Of a stretch of 64,000 nucleotides of DNA, positions 25,726-34,780 are shown in pieces. The stretch spans positions 1 through 64,000 of the forward strand of contig JACJWK010000019.1 of assembly GCA_020637195.1 (NCBI GenBank), given 5' to 3'. The notes beneath the pieces were generated by a model that worked only from the letters and a program-made list of their open reading frames with translations, was not told where the DNA came from and searched no databases. Origin of the DNA: Microthrixaceae bacterium. Lineage in GTDB: Bacteria > Actinomycetota > Acidimicrobiia > Acidimicrobiales > DATDAH01. Positions within the stretch are counted from its first letter, which is position 1, and every line of letters starts with the position of its first letter. A program made the translations under genes and the position numbers.

Positions 25726-26919
25726 TCACCAGAGGGCGTTCCAGTCGAGCGCGGTCATGCGCCCGAGCGGGGGCAGCTCGGCCTGGGCGCGGTCGATGCG
25801 CCGGGTCTCGGCCTCGATGTAGGTGACCTTGTCGAGGCCCGCCTCGCGCCAGTCGCCCACCTCGTAGGACTGCCAGTCGCGGGCGCGGCGACCGCCCTCG
25901 GAGTAGCCGGGGCGCACGAGCAGCTGCTCCTCGTTGACCCCGACCACCACGCACGGCCGCCGCTTGGCCTCGAGCCCGGGCTGGTCCGGGTCCTCGCCCT
26001 CGAACCAGATCTCGGCGACCACGAGGGCGCCCACCAGCGCGTCGTCCACGTCGAAGTCGCGCGCGTCGTCGCCGAGGAGCGCGGCCTTGCGGCGCGACAC
26101 CGGGGGACCGCCGGCGCCCGCGGGGCGGGGCGGCTCGGCGTCGAGGGTCGAGCCCTCCTCCTCCTCGTCCTCGACCGCGTCGGTGGACGACCGGGACGGC
26201 GGGGTGCTGGTGGCGGTGGCCGCCTTGCGCTCGGCCTTGCGCTTCGCGTCGGCGGCGGCCTTCTGGTCGGCGGCGAGCCGCCGGCGCTCGGCCTCCTCGG
26301 CCTTGCGGGCCTTGCGGGCGGCCTTCTTGTCGGCGTCGGCGGTGCGGGCCGCGGGGGCCGCGGCCACCACGGGGGCCGCCCCACCGGTGTCGAGCTCGGC
26401 CTCGTCGGGCAGGGCGAAGCGCTCGTCGCCGTCGAGCAGGTCGTTGCACACCTCGGACGCCTCGGCCGCCCCCGCGGCCACCGTGGCGAGGGTGAGGCGC
26501 ACCATCTCGAGCGGGTACTCGTCGCCGGTGACCGCGTCGACGGCCTCGCGCACGGCCTCGGCGGACGGGTCGTCGGCCTCGTCGCCGAGGTGCTCGCGCA
26601 GGGCCTCGAGGCAGTCGTCGGTGACCGCGCTGGCCACCGTGTCGAGCAGCAGCGGGTCGTGCAGGCGGCGCAGCACGTTGGGCGAGCCCGCCCGCAGCAC
26701 CGGCGGCCGCACCCGGACGGCCTTGGCCACCGAGTCGAGCACGGGGGCGGGCAGGCCGCGCAGCGCGCGGCGCAGCGCCCCCTGGTCCACCGTCAACAGG
26801 CACACCCGGATGCGGTCCAGGCGGCGTACCTGCTCCTCGGGATCGCGGGGCTCGTCGTCGTGCTCGTCGGTGGCGTCGTCGTCGAGGTCGCGGTCGGTGT
26901 CGGTGGGGGCGTCGGGCAT
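25726..26919 (-). CDS. Uncharacterised protein with Lys/Ala coiled coil and beta C-terminal domain
   Basis: 397 aa. Acidic N-terminus (DRDLDDDATDEHDDEP), a helical domain of about 140 residues (VRRLDRIRVCLLTVDQGALR), then a coiled, Lys/Ala/Arg-rich linker (residues about 195-240; ADADKKAARKARKAEEAERR), an acidic Ser/Glu patch, and a C-terminal beta-rich domain (RRPCVVVGVNEEQLLVRPGY). The last part recalls PemK/MazF-like barrels, but the catalytic features are not clear. No TM segment. A TAGGGT box lies well upstream with a leader of about 36 nt. Family unknown. Confidence 0.6.
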   Translation of the reverse strand: MPDAPTDTDRDLDDDATDEHDDEPRDPEEQVRRLDRIRVCLLTVDQGALRRALRGLPAPVLDSVAKAVRVRPPVLRAGSPNVLRRLHDPLLLDTVASAVTDDCLEALREHLGDEADDPSAEAVREAVDAVTGDEYPLEMVRLTLATVAAGAAEASEVCNDLLDGDERFALPDEAELDTGGAAPVVAAAPAARTADADKKAARKARKAEEAERRRLAADQKAAADAKRKAERKAATATSTPPSRSSTDAVEDEEEEGSTLDAEPPRPAGAGGPPVSRRKAALLGDDARDFDVDDALVGALVVAEIWFEGEDPDQPGLEAKRRPCVVVGVNEEQLLVRPGYSEGGRRARDWQSYEVGDWREAGLDKVTYIEAETRRIDRAQAELPPLGRMTALDWNALW

Positions 26920-27046
26920 GCGTTCATCCGTGGTCGGGCGGGAAGTTCCGCAGGAACCCTAGGCCCGACCCTCCCCCATCAGGCCAGCCCGCAGGCCCAC
27001 CGCCGGCGCCGGGCGCGCCTCGGGCCCCGGCCGCCGGGCCGCCCCG

Positions 27047-27052
27047 TACGCT
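27047..27052 (+). promoter_or_regulatory. -10 box (TACGCT) of leaderless rhamnosidase gene
   Basis: TACGCT, 6 nt (CCGGCC), then ATG 27059. Confidence 0.4.
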
Positions 27053-27058
27053 CCGGCC

Positions 27059-29593
27059 ATGGCCCTGGAGCACCCCGCGCCGTTCGGGAGCCGCTGGCGC
27101 TCGCGCTGGATCTGGTTCGAGCCGCCCGCCATCGAGCTGGCCACCCTCACCCGCCCCGAGCGGGCGGTGGACGGTGACCGGGTGGGGCTGTTCCGGCGCC
27201 GGTTCGACCTGGCCCACGTCCCCGAGGCGGCGCCGTGCCGCCTGTGGAGCGACGGGCGCCACCGGCTGTCGGTCAACGGCACCGAGGTGGCGCGGGGCCC
27301 GGTGCGCAGCGACCCCCGCCGCGCCCACTACGACGTGGTCGACCTGGCGCCCCACCTGCGCGCCGGCGAGAACGTGCTCGCCGTCCTGGCGGTGCACTTC
27401 GCCCACCAGACGTCGTGGTGGATGCCGGTCCCCCCGTCGTACAGCCTCGGCGCCGGCAGCCTCACCCTCGAGGCCTGCCTGGGCGGCCCCGACGACCCGG
27501 GCGCCTGGCTGGTGTCCGACGCGTCGTGGCGGTGCCGGCCGGGCGAGGCCTGGACGGCGGTGACGGCCCCCGGCGACGTGTCGTCGCTCCCGATCGAGTG
27601 GCACGACGCCCGCCGGCACCCGCACGGCTGGCAGGACGTCGGCTTCGACGACGCCCGCTGGTCGCCACCCCACGAGATCCATCCGGTCCACACCGGCACG
27701 GGCGGACGGGTCGAGCCCCCCAGCGAGCCGTTCGGCGTGCTGCGACCCCCGGTGCGCGCCGACGCCGGCGCCGCCGCCCCGACGGTCCACGTGGCGGTGC
27801 CGACGATCGCCCGGGCCCTGGCGCCCGGTGACGACGACACGACGGGCGGCGAACCCCTCGAGCGGGTGGGCCCCGACCCCGTCGCCCAGGTGTTCGCCGA
27901 CGAGCGGGCCGTCGCCGCCGGCGAGGGCGGTGCGCCGGGAGCGGTGGCGCCGGCCGGTGAGCTGCGGGCCTACGACCTCGGCCACGTCGCCGCCGGCACC
28001 GTCGTGCTCGACGTCGACGACGCCGAGCCGGGCACGGTGATCGACGTCGCCGGCGCCGACCTCCTCGACGGCGGCGGCGGCCTGGCCGACCTCGGCGAGC
28101 ACGCCGGGTTCCGCTACGTCTGCCGCGGCGGCGGTCCCGAGCGGTTCGAGTCGCTGTGGCCCCTCGGCGCCCGCCACCTGCACCTGGCCGTGCGCCCCCC
28201 GGCCGGGCCCGACGCCGAGGGAGCGGCCGGACCGGGCGGCCCGACCGTCGCCGTCGCCGTGCACGAGCGTCTGCGTCCCCGGCCGGCCGGGACGTCCTTC
28301 GCCTGCTCGGACCCGGCGCTCGAGCGGATCTTCGCCATCGGGCTGCGCACCGTCGACCTCTGCGCGCTCGACGCGTACGTCGACTGCCCCACCCGCGAGC
28401 AGCGGGCGTGGACCGGCGACGCCGTCGTCCACCAGATGGTCGACCTGGCCACCAACCCGGACTGGTCGCTGGCCCGCTGGCACCCGCAGCTCACCGCCGT
28501 CACCCGCAGCGACGGCATGGTGCCGATGGCGGTGGCGTCGGACTTCGCGTTCGAGGACCGCACCATGATCCCGGACTGGTCGCTGCACTGGGTGCGCTCC
28601 GTGCACAACCTGTGGCGGTACACGGGCGACCTCGAGCTGGTCACCGAGCTGTTGCCGGTGGCCGAGCGCACCGTGCGCTGGTTCGAGGCCTACCGCCGCG
28701 ACGACGGCCTGCTCGACGGGGTGACCGGCTGGACGCTGATCGACTGGGCCAGCGTCTACTCCTCGGGCTGCTCCTCGGCCCTCAACGCGCTGTGGGCCCG
28801 GGCCCTCGAGGACCTCGCCGACCTGGCCGCCGCGGTGGGCAACGACAGCACCGCCGGCTGGCGGCCCGCCGGCGCCACACCGAGGTCCGGGCCGCGTTCG
28901 ACGCCTTCTGGGACGACGGGCGCGACCGCTACGTCGACCACCTCGTGGACGGCGAGCGCCGGACCGTGGCCGCCCAGCACGGCGGCGCGGCGGCGTTGGC
29001 CGCGGGCCTGGTGCCCGCCGAGCGGGTCGACCGGGTGGTGGCCAGCGCCTCACCGACCGCGGCCGCCTCGCGCGCGCCACTCCTGGGTGATGGACACCGC
29101 CACCGTCAGGCGGGGGCCAGCTCGGGCCAGGCCTACCTGGCGTTCGGCTACCCCGAACCCGACTGGGACGTCGACGAGCAGATGGTGGCCTGCGAGCCGT
29201 TCTTCCGCTACGTGCTGCACGACAGGCTGGCCCAGGCGGGGCGGGCCGACCTGATCGCCGACCAGTGCCGCGACTGGCAGGGTTCGTCGACGCCGGCGAG
29301 ACCTCGTGGCCCGAGAACTGGAACAGCGGCACCCGGTGCCACGGCTGGTCCTCCACCCGTGCCCGCGACCTGGTCGTGCACGTGCTCGGCATCACCCCCG
29401 CCGAGCCCGGGTTCCGGGTCGGTGCAGGTGGCGCCCGCGCTCGGCGACCTCGACTGGGCCCGGGCCACGGTGCCCACCCGCACGGGTTCGTCACCGTCGA
29501 GGCCCGCGCCGACGGCACCGTCGAGTGGACAGCCCCGTCCCCGTGGTGCGCTCGTGCGCGCACCTGACCCCCCATCGCAGCCCGGCCCGGTGA
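27059..29593 (+). pseudogene. Alpha-L-rhamnosidase-like glycoside hydrolase (GH78), frameshifted 3' part
   Basis: About 600 residues are clean: a beta-sandwich with WIWFEPPAIEL and WSDGRHRLSVNG, a long middle, then the (alpha/alpha)6 barrel with DCPTREQRAWTGDA at residues 442-455, the defining GH78 motif that carries the catalytic glutamate. After about 28870 the frame changes at least four times, but the coding continues: AFDAFWDDGRDRYVDH, VMDTATV, YLAFGYPEPDWDVDEQM, SWPENWNSGTRCHGW and LGITPAEPGFR (typical C-terminal beta-domain). The end at 29593 overlaps the next gene. It removes terminal rhamnose from glycans or glycosides; no signal peptide is seen, so it is likely cytoplasmic. Confidence 0.7.
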
Positions 29594-30353
29594 GCGACGA
29601 GCCGGTGTACAGACCATCGGCGTCAGGGTACGCCCGGCGGCGCCGGCCCGACCCCGGCCGCGCGGCGCGGATCCACGGGCACCTCGGCCCGCCCGCGAGA
29701 GCGACCGCACGTCCCTGAACGTGGGCGCCGGCGCCGGGTCGTACGAGCCAAGCGACCGCCAGGTCACCGCGGTCGAGCCGGCGCCGACGATGATCGCCAT
29801 GGCGGCCCGCCACTGCCAGCCGTGAGGTCGTCCGGGCGGTCGGCGGGCGTTGCCCTTCCCCCGACAGCACCTTCGACGCCGCCACCGCCCTGCTGACCGT
29901 GCACCACTGGCCGGCTCGACCCGACGGCGGGCCTCGCCGTGCGCCAGGTGACCACGGGGCCGGTGGTGGTGTTCACGTTCGACCGACGCGCAGTTCCGAG
30001 CAGTGGCTGGTCGCCGACTACTTCCGGCAGGCATGGCGGCCGCTTCGACACCCACCTGCCGCCGCCCGACGCCCTGGCCGACGCCCTCGGCGGCGGCGCC
30101 GTCAGTGCTGCCGGTCCCCGCGACTGCACCGACGGGTTCATGCGCGCCTGGTGGTGCCGCCCCGAGGCGTACCTCGACCCCGCCACCAGGCCGCCATCTC
30201 CGGCCTCGCCCGCCTCGACGACGACCAGGTCGCCGCCGGCGTGGCGCCGCCTGCAGGCCGACCTCGACCTGGCGCGTGGGCGGCGCCACGCCAGGCTCGC
30301 CGGGCGTGACGAGATCGACGCCGGTACCGCCTGGTGATCAGCCCGGGCGCTGA
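29590..30353 (+). pseudogene. SAM-dependent methyltransferase, frameshifted
   Basis: GTG 29590 overlaps the rhamnosidase stop (GTGA). In pieces: VYRPSASGYARRRRPDP, LNVGAGAGSYEPSDRQVTAVEP (SAM motif I and the acidic residue after beta2), FDAATALLTVHHWP, TTGPVVVFTFD and the late DGFMRAWWCRPEAYLDPATR. At least four indels are needed. The set is a complete small class I methyltransferase of the ubiE-like group; substrate unknown. Confidence 0.6.
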
Positions 30354-30418
30354 GGCCGCCGGCGGCCCCCGCGCCGGGGAGCGGGCGTGGCACCCGGCGA
30401 GGGTGCTGCGCTCCGGGC

Positions 30419-30735
30419 ATGGACCCACGCCTGCATCGACCACCCCGCCCCTCGGCCGACGGCCTGCCGCGCGGCGTCGCCGCCGGCACCTGGCGCTGCT
30501 CGTCCCGGTCGTGCTCAGGGGCGATCCTGTTGACCACCGCCGGCTCGTGCGACGAGAAGGGCCTGGCGGCGACGCCCGCCGGTGGAGCGAGCGCATCGAG
30601 GGCCGCGCGACATCATCGTGATGCCCGACACCTTCGCCAACGTGGCCGTCGTGTGCGACGGGCCCGTGCGGCTCTACGTCACCACCCGGGAGGCGGCGCC
30701 GGTGGCGGTGCCCGACCACCCGGCCTGCGCCCGGC
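30419..30735 (+). pseudogene. Small secreted or membrane-anchored protein, frameshifted
   Basis: A hydrophobic stretch (LALLVPVVL in one frame, AILLTTAGSCDEKG in another) followed by RWSERIEG, IIVMPDTFANVAVVCDGPVR and LYVTTREAAPVAVPDHPACA, each clean but in different frames. Together they read as a roughly 100-residue protein with one N-terminal membrane segment and two cysteines. No family recognised. The end is marked by a strong stem-loop at 30765. Confidence 0.4.
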
Positions 30736-30764
30736 GAGGGAGGGTGCCGGCGAGGGCTGGCGAA

Positions 30765-30798
30765 CCGGCCCGGGCTCGCGACCGCGAGCCCGGGCCGG
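30765..30798. terminator. 16-bp GC-rich stem-loop
   Basis: Perfect arms 30765-30780 and 30783-30798 with a 2-nt loop (AC), between the damaged secreted-protein gene (+) and the Spy-like gene (-). A bidirectional terminator is likely. Confidence 0.6.
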
Positions 30799-30820
30799 GC
30801 GGGCGACGAAGCGGCGCCCC

Positions 30821-31156
30821 TCAGGCGGCGTCGGTGGGACCGTCCACGGTGTCGTCGGCGGTGTCGTCGGCCCGCGGGGAGACGCTGTCCCCCGCGGGGT
30901 CGGGGCGCCGGCGGTGGCCCTCGCCGTGGCCGTGGCCGCGACGGCGCCCGCGGCCGCGGCCACGGCGGCGCTCGAGGTGGGCGTCGAAGCGGGCCCGCTG
31001 CTCGTCGTCGAGCACGTCCCGGACGATGGCGAGCGCCTGGCGGCGGTGCTCGCCGAGGCGCTCACGCAGGGTGGCCACCTGCTCGTCGGTCAGGTCGAGG
31101 CGACGCCGCATCATCTCGAGGCGGCGGCCGCCCCGGTGCTTGGTGTGAGCCGTCAT
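30821..31156 (-). CDS. Spy/CpxP-like LTxxQ protein
   Basis: 111 aa. RRRLDLTDEQVATLRERL is the LTxxQ signature of Spy-like helical proteins, followed by RQALAIVRDVLDDEQRARFDAHLERR, the second helix of the motif. The C-terminal third is His/Gly/Arg-rich then acidic (GHGHGEGHRRRPD; DDTADDTVDG). A signal peptide is not visible, so it may be cytoplasmic, unlike Spy itself. ATG 31156 has AAGGAGGAG upstream. It is divergent from the TetR gene and shares its operator region, so TetR probably controls it; the His-rich tail hints at metal. Confidence 0.65.
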   Translation of the reverse strand: MTAHTKHRGGRRLEMMRRRLDLTDEQVATLRERLGEHRRQALAIVRDVLDDEQRARFDAHLERRRGRGRGRRRGHGHGEGHRRRPDPAGDSVSPRADDTADDTVDGPTDAA

Positions 31157-31191
31157 GGGGCTCCTCCTTCTCTCTCGGTCGTTCTCACTGT

Positions 31192-31257
31192 GCAACACTC
31201 TGTTGCGCTACATGCTGTTGTACAGTGACGAGCAGAGAAACACAACACCATGTAGCG
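31192..31257. promoter_or_regulatory. TetR operator region: nested TGTTG/CAACA dyads
   Basis: A long inverted repeat with arms 31206-31221 and 31242-31257 matches 15 of 16 bases around a 20-nt centre. A second dyad (GCAACA-CTC-TGTTGC, 31192-31206) abuts it. TGTTG appears three times and its complement twice within 66 bp, between the divergent Spy-like and TetR genes. Confidence 0.65.
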
Positions 31258-31271
31258 GAAAGTGCCTGCCC

Positions 31272-31910
31272 ATGCCCCCTCACCGTCGTGGCCCCCACGG
31301 CCCCCACCGCCGCCACGGGCGGGACCGCACCGGAGACGGCGACGACCCCCGGGTCGCCCGGACCCGTGCCGCGGTCCTGGCCGCGGGGCGCGAGCTGCTC
31401 GACGCCGAGGGACCCGACGCCGTCACCCACCTGCGCATCGGCGAGGCGACCGGCATCGCCCGCACCACGATCTACCGGCACTGGCCCGACCGCGAGGCGC
31501 TGCTCGCCGCCGTGCTCAGCGACGGGGGGACCGCGCCGGAGGGCCCCGACACCGGCGAGCTCCGCGGCGACCTGCACCTCTACCTCGACCAGCTCCGCCG
31601 CGGCGTGGGTGGGCGCCGCCAGCGGGGCGGCATGGCCCACGTGGTCGCCCGCGCCGAGCTCGGCAAGCCCGGCGACCGCACCTTCGCCGAGCTGCGGCGC
31701 CAGCGGATCGAGCAGCGCCTCGAGCCGCTGCGGACGCTGCTGCGGCGCGCGGTCGACCGGGGCGAGCTCCCTGCCGACCTGCCCGTCGACGACGTGGCCG
31801 TGGACGTCGTGGCCCCGGTGTTCTTCCGGCGCTTCTTCCTCGGCGAGCGCCTCACCGACGAGCGCATCGACGCGATGGTCGACGCCTTCCTCGACCGCTA
31901 CGCCGGCTGA
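31272..31910 (+). CDS. TetR family transcriptional regulator
   Basis: 212 aa. The helix-turn-helix is VTHLRIGEATGIARTTIYRHW, typical TetR, preceded by the first helix RTRAAVLAAGRELLDAEG. The C-terminal ligand/dimer domain is all-helical (VGGRRQRGGMAHVVARAEL; LRTLLRRAVDRGELPADLP). ATG 31272 is chosen because the frame upstream crosses the operator. It is divergent from the Spy-like gene and probably represses both from the dyads at 31192-31257. Confidence 0.85.
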   Translation: MPPHRRGPHGPHRRHGRDRTGDGDDPRVARTRAAVLAAGRELLDAEGPDAVTHLRIGEATGIARTTIYRHWPDREALLAAVLSDGGTAPEGPDTGELRGDLHLYLDQLRRGVGGRRQRGGMAHVVARAELGKPGDRTFAELRRQRIEQRLEPLRTLLRRAVDRGELPADLPVDDVAVDVVAPVFFRRFFLGERLTDERIDAMVDAFLDRYAG

Positions 31911-31943
31911 CGGGGCGACGGGCCGCGGCCCGTCGCCCCGGCC

Positions 31944-33167
31944 TCAGCGGTCGTCGCCGCCGCGGTCGGGCTCGTCGTGGACCGCCGCGAGCGGCAGCTC
32001 GGCGAGGACCGCCTCGGTGTCGGCACCGAGGGGTCGCCCGGCCCAGCGGACCGAGCCCGGGGTCGCCGACAGCCGGGCCACGAGGCCCTGCATGGGCACC
32101 CCGTCGACCTCGACGACCGACCCCCGGGCCGCGTAGTGCGGGTCGGCGGCGATGTCGGCCATGTCGTACACGGGCGCCGCCGCGGCGTGGGCGGCGTCGA
32201 AGGCGGCGAGGACCTCGTCGAGCGTGCGGGCTCCGATCCAGGCCGCCATCAGCTCGTCGATCTCGGCGCGGTGGGCGACCCGGTCGGCGAACGAGCCGAA
32301 GCGGGCGTCGCCGCCCACGCCGATCAGCTCGAGCACCCGCTGCGCCACGGACTCGGCCGAGGTGGACACCGCCACCCACCGGTCGTCACCCGTGCGGTAG
32401 ACGTTGCGGGGAACGGAGTAGGGGATGCCCGACCCGAGGCGGGGCTGGAGCTCGCCCCGCAGCAGGTAGCCCGAGATCAGCGGCCCCATCACCTGGAACA
32501 TCGACTCGAGCAGGTTGACGTCCACCACCTGGCCCACCCCCGAGTGCAGGGCCACCATCGTGGCGAAGGCGGCGACGAGACCGGCGAGCTCGTCGGTGAG
32601 TGCGATGGGCGGCAGCACCGGCCCGCCGTCGGCCTCGCCGTTGATCGCGGCGAAGCCGGAGAGCGCCTCGGCCATGGTGGCGAAGCCCGGTCGACCGGCG
32701 TAGGGGCCGTCCTGGCCGAAGCCGGTGACCCGGGTGATCACGAGCGACGGGCGCCGGGCCAACAGCACGTCGGGCCCCAGCCCCAGGCGCTCGAGGGTGC
32801 CGGGCCGGAAGTTCTCGACCAGCACGTCGGCGGTGGCGCACAGCGCCAGGAAGGCCTCCCGGCCGGCGTCGGACTTCAGGTCGAGGGTGACCGTGCGCTT
32901 GCCCCGTCCCGCCAGCTTCCACCACAGGGTGACGCCGTCGCGCGGGTCGACCCAGCCCATCGTCCGGGTGGTGTCACCGCCGTCGGGTCGCTCGACCTTG
33001 ACCACGTCGGCGCCGAAGTCGGCCAGGTAGCGGGCGCACCCCGGGCCGGCCACCACCGTGGAGACGTCGACCACCCGCAGGTCGGCGAGCGGGCCGGGGC
33101 GACCCCCCGGTCCGCCCCGGCCCGACGCCTGATCGTCGACCTCGTCGTCGGCGTGGCCCTCGGTCAC
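31944..33167 (-). CDS. CaiB/BaiF family III CoA-transferase
   Basis: 407 aa. RVVDVSTVVAGPGCARYLADFGADV, then VENFRPGTLERLGLG, VTGFGQDGPYAGRPGF and the late APVYDMADIAADPHYAARG are diagnostic of family III CoA-transferases, which move CoA between carboxylates. Where the family type protein has its catalytic Asp just after PGF, this sequence has Ala (PGFATMAEALSGFA). That substitution is seen by eye only; a subgroup of actinobacterial homologues has a similar F-G/A-T line. The GTG start lies 7 nt after the stop of the septum-formation-like gene, so they are probably co-transcribed. Confidence 0.85.
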   Translation of the reverse strand: MTEGHADDEVDDQASGRGGPGGRPGPLADLRVVDVSTVVAGPGCARYLADFGADVVKVERPDGGDTTRTMGWVDPRDGVTLWWKLAGRGKRTVTLDLKSDAGREAFLALCATADVLVENFRPGTLERLGLGPDVLLARRPSLVITRVTGFGQDGPYAGRPGFATMAEALSGFAAINGEADGGPVLPPIALTDELAGLVAAFATMVALHSGVGQVVDVNLLESMFQVMGPLISGYLLRGELQPRLGSGIPYSVPRNVYRTGDDRWVAVSTSAESVAQRVLELIGVGGDARFGSFADRVAHRAEIDELMAAWIGARTLDEVLAAFDAAHAAAAPVYDMADIAADPHYAARGSVVEVDGVPMQGLVARLSATPGSVRWAGRPLGADTEAVLAELPLAAVHDEPDRGGDDR

Positions 33168-33174
33168 CCGGGGC

Positions 33175-34165
33175 CTACCGGTTGGCGCCCCGCACCGACG
33201 AGGTCAGCGGCTGCCCGTCACCGCTCTGGGCGACGCAGATCACCTCTCGGTCGTCCAGGTTCTCCCACGTCTGCTGCGTGGGGTTGATGGACGTGGCCGT
33301 GAACTCGGACTGTCGGAACGGCACGCCGACGTAGTCGGTCCACAACGTGCCGGTGCAGCGGGCCTGGGCCTCCTGTTCGACCGCGGGCGTGCCCGGGAAC
33401 GGTGCGTCGGGGCCGCCGGCGATGTCGAAGACCGCGAACACCTCGTTGTCGTGGGGCTGGTCGCAGTCGAAGCCCTCGACGTCGCTGATGTTGCCGCTCC
33501 CCGACACGTCGAAGCAGTCGCCCACGGCCAACTCGAACACGTCGATGCTGTCCCCGCCCGGGGCCGCGGTGGTCGGAGGGTTGAGGGCGCTGTCGCCCGG
33601 GCTGACGTCGTCGGTGGTGGTGGGCCCCGCGTCGAAGTCGGGGATGCTCAACGTGAGCGTGGTCCGATCCACCGTGGCGGCGTCGTCGGAGTCCGAGCCG
33701 AGGACGGTGACGAGCACGATCGCGATCACCGACAGGACCAGCACCGCGCCGACCACGCCCAGCACCACGAGCAGCGCCTTGTTGCCGCCCCCGCCCGACG
33801 CGCCGGGGCAGGCCGGCCAGCGGGACCCGCCGCCCGCAGCCCATCCGGCGGCCTCGGGCGTGGCCCGAGGCGGCACGCCGCCACCGGCACCCCAGCCCGC
33901 GGCCTCGGGTGGTGCGGCCGACGGCGGCGGTGCGGCGGGCAGGAAGGCCTCGGAGGACGACGCCGGCGGCTGCGCGCGGTGGACGGGTACTCCGGCTGCG
34001 GCGTCGTGGCGGGGTACTCCGGCTGCGGCGTCGTGGCGGCGGCAGGGGCGCCGCCGGCTCGTCGCCCGGCAGGGAAACCGGCAGCAGGCCGGTCACGGTG
34101 GTCTCGTCGGGGTCGGGCACGCCCGCAGCCGGCTGATCGCCGGGCGGCGGTGGGCTGTCGCTCAT
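33175..34165 (-). CDS. Septum-formation-like membrane protein 1 (N-terminal frameshifts)
   Basis: The last 233 codons (33876 down) are clean: a TM helix (LLVVLGVVGAVLVLSVIAIVLV), a Thr/Pro linker, then the outer domain with VGDCFDVSGSG, EGFDCDQPHDNEVFAVFD, PFPGTPAV, TDYVGVPF and REVICVAQSGDGQPL. Four cysteines and the PHD-EVF stretch match PF13845-like septum-formation domains. Upstream, MSDSPPPPGDQPAAG (34165) begins a Pro-rich cytoplasmic region that changes frame at least twice around a 27-bp tandem repeat (33985-34038). ATG 34165 has GAGGAGC upstream. It is followed by two relatives in tandem. Confidence 0.75.
33985..34038. repeat. 27-bp tandem duplication in Pro-rich region
   Basis: Two identical 27-bp units, 33985-34011 and 34012-34038, encode in one minus-strand frame a repeated nine-residue Pro/Tyr/Thr segment (PATTPQPEY). 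The length keeps frame, so copy number may vary without breaking the gene. Confidence 0.75.
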
Positions 34166-34219
34166 CGATGCTCCTCTCGGCCCTCCGGCGACGACCCTAC
34201 CGGCCGCCGCCGGCGCCGC

Positions 34220-34723
34220 TCACTCGGCGCTGCCCTCGATGGAGGCGGTCAGCGGCGTGCCGTCCCCGGTCCTCGCGGTGCAGATGATCTCGCGGTCCTG
34301 GAGGTTGTCGTCCTCCCACCCCGCCTGGTTCGGGGTGATGGGGAACACCTCGAACCGGGACTCGTTGAACGCGACCCCGACGTAGTCGGTGAAGAGGTCG
34401 CCGATGCAGTCCCGGGACGCCTCCTGGACGGCGGCGTCACCGGGGTAGGGCGCGTCGCCGTCGCCCTCCATGTCGAACTTCGCGATGACCTCGAGGTCGT
34501 GCGACTCGGTGCAGGGGATGGCGGCGACCTCGGTGACGTCGCCGCTCGGCGGCTGGTCGAAGCAGTCCCCCACCTCGAGGGCGAACACACCGACGTCACC
34601 GCCCTCGGTGATGTCGCCCTCCTCGTTGCGGGTCGAGTTGTCCTGGGTCGACTCGTCGCTGCAGGACGCGGCCAGTGCCAGCACCAGCACCGCCGCCCCG
34701 AGCGCCTTCAGCCACGTGCGCAT
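34220..34723 (-). CDS. Septum-formation-like lipoprotein 2
   Basis: 167 aa. Lipoprotein signal (WLKALGAAVLVLALAASC, Cys about residue 20), acidic linker, then the domain VGDCFDQPPSGDV, IPCTESHDLEVIAKFD, PYPGDAAV, CIGDLFTDYVGVAF and REIICTARTGDGTPL. It is the closest relative of the gene just downstream in the same strand and shares its four-Cys pattern. ATG 34723 has AGGAG upstream. Anchored on the outer membrane face; role unknown. Confidence 0.85.
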   Translation of the reverse strand: MRTWLKALGAAVLVLALAASCSDESTQDNSTRNEEGDITEGGDVGVFALEVGDCFDQPPSGDVTEVAAIPCTESHDLEVIAKFDMEGDGDAPYPGDAAVQEASRDCIGDLFTDYVGVAFNESRFEVFPITPNQAGWEDDNLQDREIICTARTGDGTPLTASIEGSAE

Positions 34724-34780
34724 CCTGTGTTCGCTCCTGTGTGGTCCGCCCTGCACCGGTGGTAGGGCCGTGCGGCGACC

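Noticed and set aside
26924..30289. A minus-strand frame of 1121 codons opposite the rhamnosidase
   Set aside because: The plus strand encodes clear GH78 motifs. The minus frame is low-complexity Arg/Gly/His and has no domain.
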